From positions 22,689,501 to 22,753,500 of the forward strand of contig CM076140.1 of NCBI GenBank assembly GCA_038025085.1: 64,000 nt of DNA, written 5' to 3'. This stretch comes from Tetragonia tetragonoides. Its lineage: Eukaryota; Streptophyta; Magnoliopsida; Caryophyllales; Aizoaceae. The position numbers and the translations under genes were made by a program. Under the pieces are notes generated by a model. That model did no database searches, had not been told where the DNA came from, and was given only the letters and a program-made list of their open reading frames with translations. Of this stretch, positions 46,511-57,565 are shown piece by piece (the first letter of the stretch is position 1; each line of letters starts with the position of its first letter).

Positions 46511-47870
46511 TTAGACGTAGCACTTCTTCAGTTGGTCCATGTTGGTGAGCTGTCTGAACTCAATGCCATCAATGTTCATAAGTCGGACCGCGCCTCCTGA
46601 TAAGATATCTTTGATGATGAATGGACCGGACCAGTTTGATCGAAACTTGCCTCTGGGGTTAGTAACTGGTGCACGTAAATCTTTCCAAACTAAGTCCCCT
46701 TCTTTCAGATTTCGAGGTCGAACCTTTTTGTTGAACGCTCTTGCCATGCGTTGCTGGTACATGTGTGAGTGGTCTAGAGCCCGTAGGCGTCTTTCATCTG
46801 TGAACATGAGTTCATCATAACGGGCTTGCATCCATTATGTTTATGAAAGTTCACCTTCTAAGGCTATGCGCATGGATGGTAGTTGGACTTCTATGGGTAG
46901 TACAACTTCCATCCCGTAGACTAAGGAATAAGGTGTTGCTCCTGTGGATGATCTTATGGACGTTCTATACCCCCAAAGGGCAAATGAGAGTTTTACGGGC
47001 CAATCTTTGTAGTTTTCTATCATTTTTTTGATGATAGTTTTGAGGTTTTTGTTGGCGGCTTTTACTGCGCCATTGGTTTGGGGTCGGTAAGGGGATGATT
47101 TGTGGTGCTGGATTTTATAGTTTTTTAGTATGGTGGTTGTTTCGGATTTGAAATGGGATCCATGGTCGCTAATGATTTCATGCGGAATGCCGTATCGGCA
47201 GATGATGTTGTTCCTTATGAATTTCGTTACTTGTTTGGATGTAAGGATGGAATAGGACTGTGCTTCAACCCATTTGGTAAAATAGTCTATGGCCATTAGG
47301 ATGTATTCATGTCCTCCAGAGCCCTTGAGGGTGATCTTTCAAATGATGTCTATTTCCCACGCAGAAATTGGCCAAGGGGATGTGAAGTTATGGAGCATTG
47401 AGGGTGGCATATGTTGTAGGTTGGCATATATCTGACATTTTTTTGCATTTCTTGACATAGTCATAACAGTCTCTTTTCATGGTGGTCCAGTAGTATCCCT
47501 GTCGTAGGATCTTTCTAGAGAGCATTCGATCATTCATGTGTGGTCCGCACACCCCATTTTGTACCTCATCCATGATTTCTGCAGCTTTTTCGGCGTTCAC
47601 ACATCTGAGGTTGACTCCATTGTGAGACTTTCTGTATAGAACCCCCTTGTATTCCATGTATTGTGCCGCTAAGAGACGGATGGCCCATTGAGCTCTTATT
47701 GGTGCTTCCGGAGGGTAGGTGCCCTTGGTGATGTAGTTGAAGACATCTTGGTACCAAGGATTTTCTTCAATCAGAGCCAGGATTAGACACGTGTTGAGGT
47801 TGTTGTAGAAGGCGGGCTCACTTCTTCTTTGCGGAGTGGCATCGTTGAGGGAGTTCAGCTGCCCAACTTC
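46511..47870 (-). pseudogene. Element B integrase
   Basis: It opens just after a strong splice-acceptor-like CTTTTTTAACAG (minus strand, AG at 47872-47871). The N-terminal region includes the HHCC finger (disturbed by a 1-base insertion at CKK, about 47450). The core has WEIDII (first Asp kept) and ISDHGSHF (second Asp). The catalytic Glu is replaced by Lys in TNGAVKAANKN. The C-terminus (NPRGKFRSNWSGPFIIKDIL, GIEFRQLTNMDQLKKCYV) is complete and has no chromodomain. It is inactive by the Glu change and by frame breaks at about 47300-47390 and 46840. Confidence 0.88.
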
Positions 47871-47872
47871 CT

Positions 47873-48215
47873 GTTAAAAAAGAACAATTTGTATTCTTGC
47901 TTTGCGAAGTTTACTTACATTACTTAAATTGATTAGTTAATGATTTGTGCAACTTTGAGTTCATCGGGTTTATCAATAGCTAAACAAAGGAAGAAATGAG
48001 CAAGAGGAATTTTTATTGATTTGCAAAAAGATAAGCACACATGACTTTAGAGAAGAGGGTCTCTAATTCCCGTCAAAAAGAAACTAGACTTAGAAAAAAG
48101 CAAAAAAAAGGGAACACCTCCTGTTCATGACTCAACCTAAAGATTTAGTTAGGATCTTAACTCAACAAAACTTCGGGACTCAAACTCGATTCCTCTAGCT
48201 TTTGCTTGTAGCCAA
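47873..48215 (-). other. Element B gag-integrase spacer
   Basis: As in element A, this short non-coding stretch replaces protease-RT-RNase H. On the minus strand it has AATAAA at about 48020 followed by a T-rich tract and the acceptor at 47872. The A and B spacers align, so the deletion predates both insertions. Confidence 0.65.
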
Positions 48216-49348
48216 TTAGTTCCAGGCTCCATCTTCGACATCGCCATCCCTTAGTGGCGGTGGAACTTCTCCCCTATCAATGACCCCTTGGATGTCGTCT
48301 TTCAGGCGGAGACAGTAGTCTGTATGGTGTCTGAAGATTCGGTGATACTTGCAATGAGGACGATTTTCCTCCTGTGTAGCTTTGGCATCTTCCGGAGGAA
48401 TGTAAGGTTGAATGTCACCTCTCCACACCAAGGCGTTCATGACAGCTTCCATTGGTGCAAAGAGAGGGGTGTACTGCTCTTGGCTGTGACGACACCAACT
48501 GACTGTCCAAGTATATGGCGGCCACAATGTTCCTTGGTCAATGAAGCGTAAGACTAGTCAATTAAAGCGTCTGCACTGATTGATGTGGTGCCCTTCAGCT
48601 GCGCAGTAGGTACAACTCAGAAATGACGTCCTTCGGGAGTAGCCTTGACGTGGGAGTCCTTTGGCGGACATATCCATACTTGGACATCTTGTGGTAAAGA
48701 AGGTCTTGACGCCACCAAGTTTCTTCTCTAGCTAATATGACTGTTTTCCTGCGTTTGGAGGTGCGTTCCTCTAGGATATCAACCTTTTCCCTTATTTCCA
48801 GAATTCCCTAGATTATGCAACCCAGACTTTTCTGTATCTTATCTTTGTCGTCTTCCATCCTGCCTTTTCCCAGAACTGACTCCTCTTCGTAAGATTTGTG
48901 CGAGATCAGAGCAATCTCCTCCCCGTAATGAGGTGAGAGTAATCTTTAGGATCTTCAGTAGTGATATGGTTTATGGCACCTAGGAGGTCATCCGTACTTT
49001 CAATATCTTCGCTTTTAGGCTATAGTAGAGTGCCATTGTCTATTTTGCCATGGAAGGCATGTTTGAGAGCCCGACAGTTGTTTGTGTCATGCCTTTTGCC
49101 TTGGTGATATTTGCAGTACTGGTTGGCGTTCCAACTGCGACTTTTAACTTCAGGCTCCGGAGTGGGGCCTATAGGCTGCAGCATTTGTTTGTCCACTAGC
49201 CTCTCAAAAGATGCATTGAGAGTTATTCTTAGTGGGGTAAATTCCCTCATTGGCTTATTTCGGGGTGTGAGTCCCTCTTTTGGAGAAATATTAGAAGAGG
49301 ATTCGCCACTCTTACGGTTCTTTTCTGGCTCTTGGAGAATTGGATTAG
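48216..49348 (-). pseudogene. Element B gag (3' part, interrupted by element C)
   Basis: From the C insertion at 49348 the frame is open: 'EPEKNRKSGESSSNISPKEG', then 'PLRITLNASFERLVDKQMLQ'. It has two zinc-knuckle-like motifs of the form CX2HX4HX4C: CKYHQGKRHDTNNC (about 49110) and CKYHRIFRHHTDYC (about 48350). Stops and frameshifts separate the two. The end is GAWN-stop at 48216. The gag core lies beyond the right edge of the window. Confidence 0.82.
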
Positions 49349-50878
49349 TGTAGACACCCTAATCGGTTCTCATCCCCTGGCACCGCAACGCCCGATGATG
49401 ATGGTAATGGATTAACATGGACGTAAGTAGAAAAGGACATTGCTCGAAAATCTAGACCAAATTCCTTGAAACCTTAGTCTTTGGATAGCCCTTGTTATAA
49501 GGGTTCCAACGCCTTTGACCTTGCCTCAATCAGGCTCCAAGGGCAATTTCATAATTTACTGAGCACAAAAAGTCAAAAAACCATAGGCACGCGCGCGCCA
49601 CCGGGCCCAGCGGCTGACGCTGTCAGTCCGGCGGCACACGCGTGACAGCAGGGGCCCTCCAGGCAGTCGCGGGGCCCAGCTGCATGTCGCTGAGCTTCAG
49701 CGGCAGGCGACGGAGCCCCAGTGGCACTGCCGCTGAGCCCCAGCTGCCTTCCGTGTTGCCGCTGGGCCTGGTTTTTCGCTGGGCCGAGTTTTGACGCCGG
49801 GTTTCTTACCCTAAGCCCCTAATTTCGTCCCCTAACTCTATAAATACTCCTTTTCACCCTCTTTTTTGGGAGGGTGGTCAGTTCGTAATTTTGAGAGGTT
49901 GTTCAGTTGAGAATTTTGAGAGCATTGAGAGCACATATTTTCCCCAAATTAATGAGAATTTAGATTTTTGAAGACTCAAGCAAGCATTGTACCTAACCTA
50001 GCACCCAAGATTGAAGAGCAATTCCAATTCTACTATACCGTACGAATAGAACGTCCAGGTTAACCATTCTGAGGGCCTAAATTCTTTATTAAATCTCTTG
50101 TTTATTGCCAATTAATCATGTTTTATTTAGCTTTTGATTATGGTTGAGTAAATCTGCATGTTTGGGTCTTTGTAGATAATTATGCATAATTCGTTAATTT
50201 AAAGTTAGCATCTTTTTATTAGTTTATGCAAGTTTGCATCTTTTTATAGTTTTTTGCATGCATATAACTTCATAGGTTTATTTTAGCATAAAGTTGATAT
50301 CTTTGAGTTGTTCTTCCTTTGAAGTTACTAACAAATTTATTGATGTGCATATGCAATATTTGGCGTGTTTAGCAAAGTATGGTAGGTTGGACCGTCAATT
50401 TATTGTTCTTATATCTTGTTTTTGCTTGATAATAGTATGCATGTGAATTGGATATAAATTGTGCAAAGTGATAACATAGGTAATTTGGTTGTCTCTAACC
50501 CGCCTAGTTAATTTAGGATCTTGGACAACCGGATTTACTTTGAACCATATAGCGTGAATAAATATTTTGCATGGATGAGCTTAGTAGAGGCCGTTTATAA
50601 GGGCATTTTAGATGAGATTCGTTTGTTTATTTCGTACCTACACCCCCGAACTCAATATTTATTCCCCATGGGCATGGGTCAATTCCCAATAGGAATTGGG
50701 TGCACTTTTTGATGGTTTTCAATTGTTCCCTAAAAATTGGTGGCGGCTTCTTTATTTGAAAATTGTTATTCCCCATAATTAATTTAAATTGTATATTGAC
50801 GTATTATTTAAGAACCATTAATTCCAATCCAAAGATTAAATTCCAGCGCGAAGCGCCGGAGAGGCGAGGGCTCTTACA
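49349..50878 (+). repeat. Element C 5' LTR
   Basis: A 1,530-bp LTR that begins TGTAGACACCC and ends GGGCTCTTACA. U3 has a GC-rich array of CAGCGGC and GCCGCTGAGC words (about 49590-49790), followed by the TATA box CTATAAATAC (49838-49847). Confidence 0.93.
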
Positions 50879-50879
50879 G

Positions 50880-50897
50880 TGGAGACTTCACTGGGGA
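50880..50897 (+). promoter_or_regulatory. Element C primer-binding site
   Basis: TGGAGACTTCACTGGGGA lies one base after the LTR. It is related to the PBS of element A. Confidence 0.7.
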
Positions 50898-52040
50898 CAA
50901 TTAACAAGAGGGTGTAATTCGAACACTTATCCATGTTAATAATTTATTTTAGCTATTTGGTTCAATTACCGTATGTGTTTACTTTCTTTGCTTTTGCATC
51001 CATATCATTCATATTGCATGCGTTATCATCGCAAGATATCGAAAGACATCACCACTCTATAAACAGGATTTACCCTTTGGAGCATTGTCTATGACTTAGG
51101 CCGGTGACCCACTAGGTCCGAATTACCTTTGCACATAGTCGTGTTCCGCCCCATGGCATTAACATGTTTCCGTTCGAGATGTGTAAAACGGTACGTTTAG
51201 TTTTACTATGCATCCCATAGATGACGAAACGCATCCGGTCGTGGGTTACCATATCCAACCATAGATTGTGTCAAATATTGCATTAGTCCCATAGTCCATA
51301 TCAAGGTGCTAATTGATTTACTTGCCATATTATGATGGATTGTTTTCTTATGTGATTAGTTTCCATAGAATATTAGGACTAGATCCCCCCTTAGGATTTC
51401 TTTCTGAGTCCTGGTTAGGGAAGGTTTCCCTTTTGTTTGCTTGTGCGTTTTGTCAAGTTTACAAATAGAGTCTAGAATCTTTTCTTTTTAGGAAGTAGAA
51501 TCCCTGTATGACTCTGATGACGCTAGTGACCATATTAGGAAGACGTTCCTTTCCATATGAATTAGATTGCATGCAAATAATATATTCCTGTCAATGATCT
51601 TTCACAAAATAAAAAAAAAGAGTCTTACTTATTTCTATATGCAAGTCAATAGTATATCTTCTTTCCTTAAATTAGGAAATTTCATCTCATATGCAAGTCA
51701 AGAGTACTTTTTATTCTAATAAAGTCGATAGATCATTGACTAGAATATACTATTTACATAAAATTGGGTCTTTCTCGAATATCACCATGTTGAGGATTAG
51801 TGCTAGATTCTCTTCCCACATTTGTTTTAAAATCAAAACTTTATTTTGTGGAGTTTTCCATTTACTTCCTACTTTCTTAAGCGAGCCTTTTTTTATGACC
51901 AGAATTGGTAGGAGTAAAGATCCCGGTCCTAGGAAGTGGGAGAGGGACGAGTCCAACAAGAGATTGGTCCGCAAGTTGTTGTTCGAACTTTCACCGCAAG
52001 CACAGTTCATGTGCCCCATTTGGCTCGATTACCTTCGCAC
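50898..52040 (+). other. Element C untranslated leader
   Basis: 1.1 kb without a conserved frame. A 149-codon ORF (51691-52140) overlaps the start of gag in another frame and is not supported by any domain. Confidence 0.6.
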
Positions 52041-54540
52041 ATGCCACTGTCACCTCAAGCCTCGCCACCTAATTCACCTAAGTCCGCCATGTCTTGAGAT
52101 GCTGATAAAATCGCTGACCAAAAGATGGATGGCCTTTTAGCCCAAATGGTCGCCATGAATACTAGATTCACTGATATGGAAGCCCGTGTCGCTAAGTTGG
52201 ATCCCCCTACTAAGGATGATGATGAGCCCAAGCCCGACGAGGAAAAGGCTGAGCCCTCCACTAAAGAGGTCCAAGAACTCCAAGCAACACTGAATAGGCT
52301 TGAGTCTGTTTTAGGCAAAAGTCGTGTCTTCAACGACATGTTCATCAATTCTGAAGGCTATGCTCCCCACATCAAGGGAAAATTGCCCACTAAGTTTTCC
52401 ATGCCTGAAGTTCCCACGTTCAAAGGAACTTATGATCCACCAGATCATATTAGAGCCTTTACCACTGCATTGGGCCTTAGAGGCATTGAACAAGAGTTGT
52501 ATGTTCACCTCTTTCCCCAAACCTTGGACCCTGCTGTCATGGCCTGGTTCTTCAAATTGCCCACCCAAAAGTTGCAAAAATGGAAAGATTTATCCACCTT
52601 GTTCCTCGAGAGGTATGCCGACAATGTCTTGCCTCCCATGACATTGAGAGAATTGGATATCACCAAGCAAGGTGACAAAGAAGGGTTCACCAATTTCGTG
52701 AGAAGATGGAGAACAAAGGTCGCTGAAATGATTGATTGCCCATCTGAAAGGGATCAAATTAGAATGCTAGTCCAAAATTTGGCATCTGAGTACCCCGAAC
52801 ACATGAAGTTTCAACCCATAACCACTTATGCCCAACTAACTGAAGTAGGCATGGCCATTGAAGATGACCAATTCAAAAGAGGAAAGAACAAGGTCACTTA
52901 CAACAACAACACAAGTGGTTATAAGGATAAGAAATACACCAATACCAACCATTCCTCCACAAGTAGAGGAAATGAAGTAAACGCCATTGCTAACAGGCGT
53001 CCAAGAAGGTTTACTCCCCTCGGAATGCCTTATGTCAAGGCCCTAAACAAATTAGTCAAAGGAGACTATCTATACCCGATTGGGCCTACTCCCGATCCAC
53101 CCGTAGAGAAAAGATCACCATATTGGAACGAGTCTGCATTCTGCAAATACCATAGGGGGCGTGGACACGATACTGAAAAGTGTTACACTCTCAAGGAGAA
53201 AATCCAGGATTTGTTTGACAATGGCACCATACCATTGCCTAAAGACTCGCCGCCACCCGGCAACAACAATAATCCCCTTGGGAACTCTTTCGCCATCGAC
53301 ATAGAAGAAGGGTTTGATCCATCCTATCTGATCACTCCTGTTGGGCAGGCCATACCACCATACCCAAGCCCAAGGTCCACGTTGGACATTTGTGGCCTTT
53401 GGGATAGCAATGAGGAGAATAATGGATCCTATAGTGATCCAGAAGACGTATTGACTCCTCAAGTCCATGACATAGCTAATGGCAAAGCTTGGTATGATAT
53501 CTCCGATGATGAGAAAGAAGAAGATGATAAAGCTCTAAACTACCTCACAAGATCAGGACGCCAGTTCAGGCCCGAAAATATCTACATGGACCCATCCCAA
53601 ATCCAACCCGTAGAGCCTGTAACAATCCCCAATAGGGATCCGGCCCAAAAAGAAATAGCTAAAGAGGATGATGGGACCAACATTCTTAAACAATTACAAA
53701 GGCCAAAAGTTCACATATCCATCTGGCAATTGTGGACCACTTCTATCACTCATAGAAGGGCCGTGTTAGAGGCCTTGAATGCAACCACCATTTCTCCAAA
53801 TGCCACCCCTGAAGAAGTAGTTAACCTCCTGGTCGAAGGAAAGTCATCCACACCCGTCACCTTTTCTGATAAAGACCTTCCACTTGAAGGTATCCACCAC
53901 AACAAAGCCCTTTATCTGACTGTAATTTGTCAACAAAGACAAGTCCCTATGACTTTAGTCGACAATGGCTCAGCTGTAAATGTGTGCCCTTTGAGGACCG
54001 CTGAACACCTCAAAATAGATTGCAACAACCTCGCGTATTCCGCACAAGGGCTAAGAGCTTACGATAATTCCAAAAGAAACGTCTTGGGCACCTTCTCAAT
54101 GAACATCAATATTGGGCCAATCGAGAAAATGGTCTAGTTCCATGTAATTGACATTCCAGCCACCTTCAACCTACTTTTAGGAAGGCCCTCGTTACATGGG
54201 CTGAAAGCCGTAGCTTCAACCCTACACCAAAAGGTAAAACTATCCTTGGCAGGATCCACGCTGGAAGTCTGCGCTGATATTATGGTAGCCCAGATAGAAA
54301 AAGCTCCAGTCCTAAATATAGAGCACAATGAGCAAGATGAGGAGTTATGGGGCTTCGAGAAGATAGCTTTCATAGAAACAATAGAGCCCACACTCAATGT
54401 GAATGCTCTACTCAGAAAGCAAGGCCACTTTCCAGGCACCACTCTGGGCCCTTACCCCATGGTAGTTCAAACCTGCTGTAACACCAAGATCAAAGACGAT
54501 CTATTTGGGCTAGGGTACACGCCCACAAGGCAAGAAGTCT
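52041..54540 (+). pseudogene. Element C gag-protease
   Basis: The likely start is MPLSPQASPPNSPKSAMS (52041), in frame with the long 52125-54137 reading frame but cut by a TGA at 52095. The gag core includes 'KLPTKFSMPEVPTFKGTYD', 'HLFPQTLDPAVMAWFFKL' and 'LRELDITKQGDKEGFTNFVR'. It then has a CX2HX4HX4C knuckle, CKYHRGRGHDTEKC (about 53140). The aspartic protease is near 53940-54090 with VDNGSAVNVCPL, followed after a TAG at 54135 by LLLGRPSLHG. The frame ends at a TGA (54540). Both late stops look like Trp codons changed by one base. Apart from the stops the region is well preserved. Confidence 0.9.
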
Positions 54541-54560
54541 GAGCTTACATATCCAAGAAA

Positions 54561-56431
54561 ATGGCTAGGAAAAGAGCCCGCGCGGCCAACAAGCCCGTTC
54601 CACATAGCATGGATCCTTATCCCCTCACTCTCAATGGGCAATTTCTTGATGAAGGCGACCCATATCCTTACTACAGATTCCCTGAACCATACACGATCAA
54701 TGGGATCCTAGTTCCAGGCTTTGAGGCATTTCAAGACTGCTTCACCATGAATGAAGACACACCCAAACCTCCTAATGAGGACCGATCCACTAAAGATTGG
54801 GCTAATGACATGGCACTCAACGACTTTGGGCTACTATTTGGCGAAGAACGTCGCCAATACGACGAGAAAACAAACGAACTTCTCTTTACGGTGCTTTTTA
54901 ACGAAAGGTTCGACCCCTCCAAGCTGATCGCCCCAATCGGACCCGACCGCACCACCTGGAAGCACGAGACGAGGTGGACTCCAGTCGAGGGAGCCAAGTA
55001 CAAGTTCATGATTTGCAACGGTCCTACAGAAGGGCCCAATTCTGATTCTGAGTTTTATTCCGAGTCCGAGTCTAATTCTGAGTCTGTTATCCTAGAAGTG
55101 TCGGGTAGTCCACCCCAGTCTATTCCTGTTGTTGCTAAGGTCCTTAGTGATGACCTCATTGATGTATTGTCCGCTTCTATTAATATTATGAGTGTCGATT
55201 TTAATTACTCGGATCGCCTCATTGCTAATAATTCAAAAGATATAACGGAATTGCCAAAAGAAGTCATTAAAGCATTAATCGAACATGAGCGAAAGACTTC
55301 AATAGTCGAAGAAACAGAGACAATAAATATTGCACATAGGCTTGTCTTTAACATCTAATGAACGCGAACAATTCGTAACACTCCTAAAGAATTATACGGA
55401 TGTTTTCGCCTGGTCCTACAAGGACATGCCCGGCATAGACCGCAACATTGCCCAGCACACCATCCCGTTAAAGCCCGACTGCAAACCAGTCAACCAAAAG
55501 TTAAGAAGAATGAAGCCAGAATGGGCTCTTAAGATCAAAGAGGAAGTCCAAAAACAACTAGACGCAGGCTTCATAAGAGTGGCCAATTAACCTGATTGGG
55601 TAGCTAACATCATCCCAGTCCCAAAAAAAATCGGATGGGTCCGAATGTGTGTAGATTTTAGGGATTTGAACAAGGCAAGCCCAAAAGATGACTTTCCGTT
55701 ACCCCATATAGATGTTCTAGTAGATAATACTGCTAGACACGCCCTCCTATCATTCATGGACGGGTACGCAGGATATAACCAGGTCCTGATGGCCAAAGAG
55801 GATGAAGAGAAAACCACTTTCATCACACAATGGGGCACTTATTGCTACACAGTAATGTCATTTGGGCTTAAGAATGCAGGACCCACATACAAAAGAACTG
55901 CGACAACCCTGCTCCACGATATGATGCATAAAGAGGCTGAAGTTTACGTAGATGACATGATCATAAAGTCTAAAGACAGGGAAGGGCATGTACCCTCACT
56001 TCAAAAGTTCTTCGACAGGCTTAGGAAGTACAATATGAGGCTTAATCCCAAAAAGTCCGCATTAGGAGTTACATCCGGCAAACTTCTAGGATTTGTCATA
56101 AGTACTAGAGGAATAGAAATTGAACTATCCAAGATCAAAGCCATAATAGACATGCCACCTCCAAAAACAGAAAAAGAAATAATAGGCTTTTTAGGGAGGA
56201 TCCTATACATTAGCAGGTTCATTTCCAAGTTGACCATCACTTGCGAGCCCATATTCAAGAAACTCAAAAAAGAGGTAAAGATAGAATGGGACGAACAATA
56301 CCAAAAAGCCTTTGAGAAAATTAAAGCCTATTTTTCCGAACCACCCGTTCTAGTACCGCCCACTCTAGGCATGCCTCTAATCCTCTACCTTACAGTCACG
56401 GAAACGTCAATGGGGGCCATGCTAGCCCAAT
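54561..56431 (+). pseudogene. Element C reverse transcriptase
   Basis: A variable acidic linker (54561-55358), with YYRFPEPYTINGILVPGFEA and a Ser/Glu-rich stretch, precedes the RT. The RT begins at 'LKNYTDVFAWSYKDMPGID' (about 55380) in a shifted frame. It continues with RMKPEWALKIKEEVQKQLDAG, a TAA in place of Tyr before PDW (55588), MCVDFRDLNKASPKDDFPLP and SFGLKNAGPTY. The catalytic box is EVYVDDMIIKS (about 55943). The end reads 'FLGRILYISRFISKL', then VTETSMGAMLAQ-stop (56431). RNase H should follow but is deleted. Confidence 0.9.
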
Positions 56432-57099
56432 AAATCATCAGTGATAATGGGTCACACTTCAGGAAAGAAGTAATTGAGCTTTTAACCCAGCTTAAGATCC
56501 AGCACCGAAAGCCGTCTCCCTACAGGCCGCAAACTAACGGCGCAGTAGAAGTAGCTAACAAAAACATCAAGAAAATCATCGAAAAAATGTCCGAGAATTA
56601 TCATGATTGGCCTGATAAGTTGCCATTCGCACTTTGGGGTTACAGAACGTCGGTCCGCGCATCGACGGGGGCAACGCCATACTCTTCGGTCTACGGAATG
56701 GAAGCCGTATTGCCAATTGAGTTAGAGGCCCCATCTCTACGGATCATTTTAGAAAGTCAAATTGCAGAAGTGGATTAGGTCCAAGCCCGCTATGACCAAT
56801 TAGTCTTACTAGATGAGAAAAGGTTACAGGCTTTGCACAACGTAAGAGTCTATCAAAGGAGACTAACCAAGCACTCTAACCAAAGGCTCAAAATGAGAGA
56901 CCTTAAGGTTGGAGATTTGGTACTTAAAGAGGTAAGGGCCAATGTCACTAACCCAAGAGGCAAATTTAGTCCCAACTGGTCAGGCCCGTTTATTATTACA
57001 AAGATCTTAACGGGTGGCGCCGCAAGATTGGCAGGTTTGGACGGGATCGAGTTTAGTCAATGGATAAACATGGATCAATTAAAAAGGTTCTATGCTTAA
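56432..57099 (+). pseudogene. Element C integrase, N-terminal half deleted
   Basis: It starts abruptly at IISDNGSHFRKEV, so the zinc finger and the first catalytic Asp are gone. The second Asp and the Glu (TNGAVEVANKN) remain. One TAG (56776) sits before VQARYDQL. The C-terminal beta domain is complete (NPRGKFSPNWSGPFIITKIL to FSQWINMDQLKRFYA-stop), with no chromodomain. Confidence 0.9.
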
Positions 57100-57157
57100 G
57101 CAAGACACCCAATATAACACTTTCGAGAGGCCCATACAAGGCTACCTAATCCCGAAA

Positions 57158-57167
57158 AAAAATAAAA

Positions 57168-57206
<39 letters not shown>

Positions 57207-57220
57207 AATAAATATATAAC
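57158..57220 (+). repeat. (AAT)n / (AAAT)n microsatellite
   Basis: About 14 AAT units followed by AAAT units lie in the intergenic gap between the convergent integrase and aORF1. Confidence 0.95.
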
Positions 57221-57565
57221 GGGATTTAATGTTAAAAAGAACGGATAAGAACTACGAGCGGCCTGATTCCCCTAAAAAGATGCGTAGGACAACCCAATTG
57301 CAAGTGGGCCCGGCCCCTTCATCATATTCGCGTTCAAAAGTTGTTAAAATATATGCATATAATAAACACAAGGTTGCAATATTAAAATGAGCATGTCTCC
57401 ATAAATAATAATAAAATCCATTATAAAGACTTTGCAATTCCCAAAATATAAAGGCAAATATTAAATCTAAATCTAAAGAAGGGGCACATCACCCTTATTG
57501 AATCTAAAGCAAATAAAAGGCAATCCTAAGCTAGACATGCTCCAAAAGAGTATTTCCTTAATACA

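Larger units (their letters stand above)
38755..49348 (-). mobile_element. Element B: second RT-less Tat/Ogre-like gypsy element, minus strand, 5' end outside window
   Basis: Same family as A but inverted. The 3' LTR is at 38755-40041. Reading away from it come the PPT, tandem repeats, aORF2 and aORF1 (both on +), integrase and gag (both on -). At 49348 element C interrupts gag. The rest of gag, the leader, the 5' LTR and the second TSD copy (expected ACAGT, seen at 38750-38754) should lie beyond the right edge. As in A, no protease or RT lies between gag and integrase. Confidence 0.9.

Noticed and set aside
51691..52140. 149-codon ORF upstream of element C gag
   Set aside because: It overlaps the gag start in another frame. 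The in-frame gag start at 52041 explains the coding signal.
52125..54137. A 670-codon host protein gene
   Set aside because: It has the retrotransposon gag core, a zinc knuckle and an aspartic protease motif, and it lies between LTRs.
54561..57099. Endogenous pararetrovirus (caulimovirid) fragment
   Set aside because: RT and integrase are of Ty3-gypsy type within LTRs. An integrase is present, and no movement or coat protein motif is seen.
57158..57220. Regulatory or matrix-attachment element between convergent genes
   Set aside because: It is a simple (AAT)n microsatellite absent from A and B. Nothing beyond low complexity supports a function.
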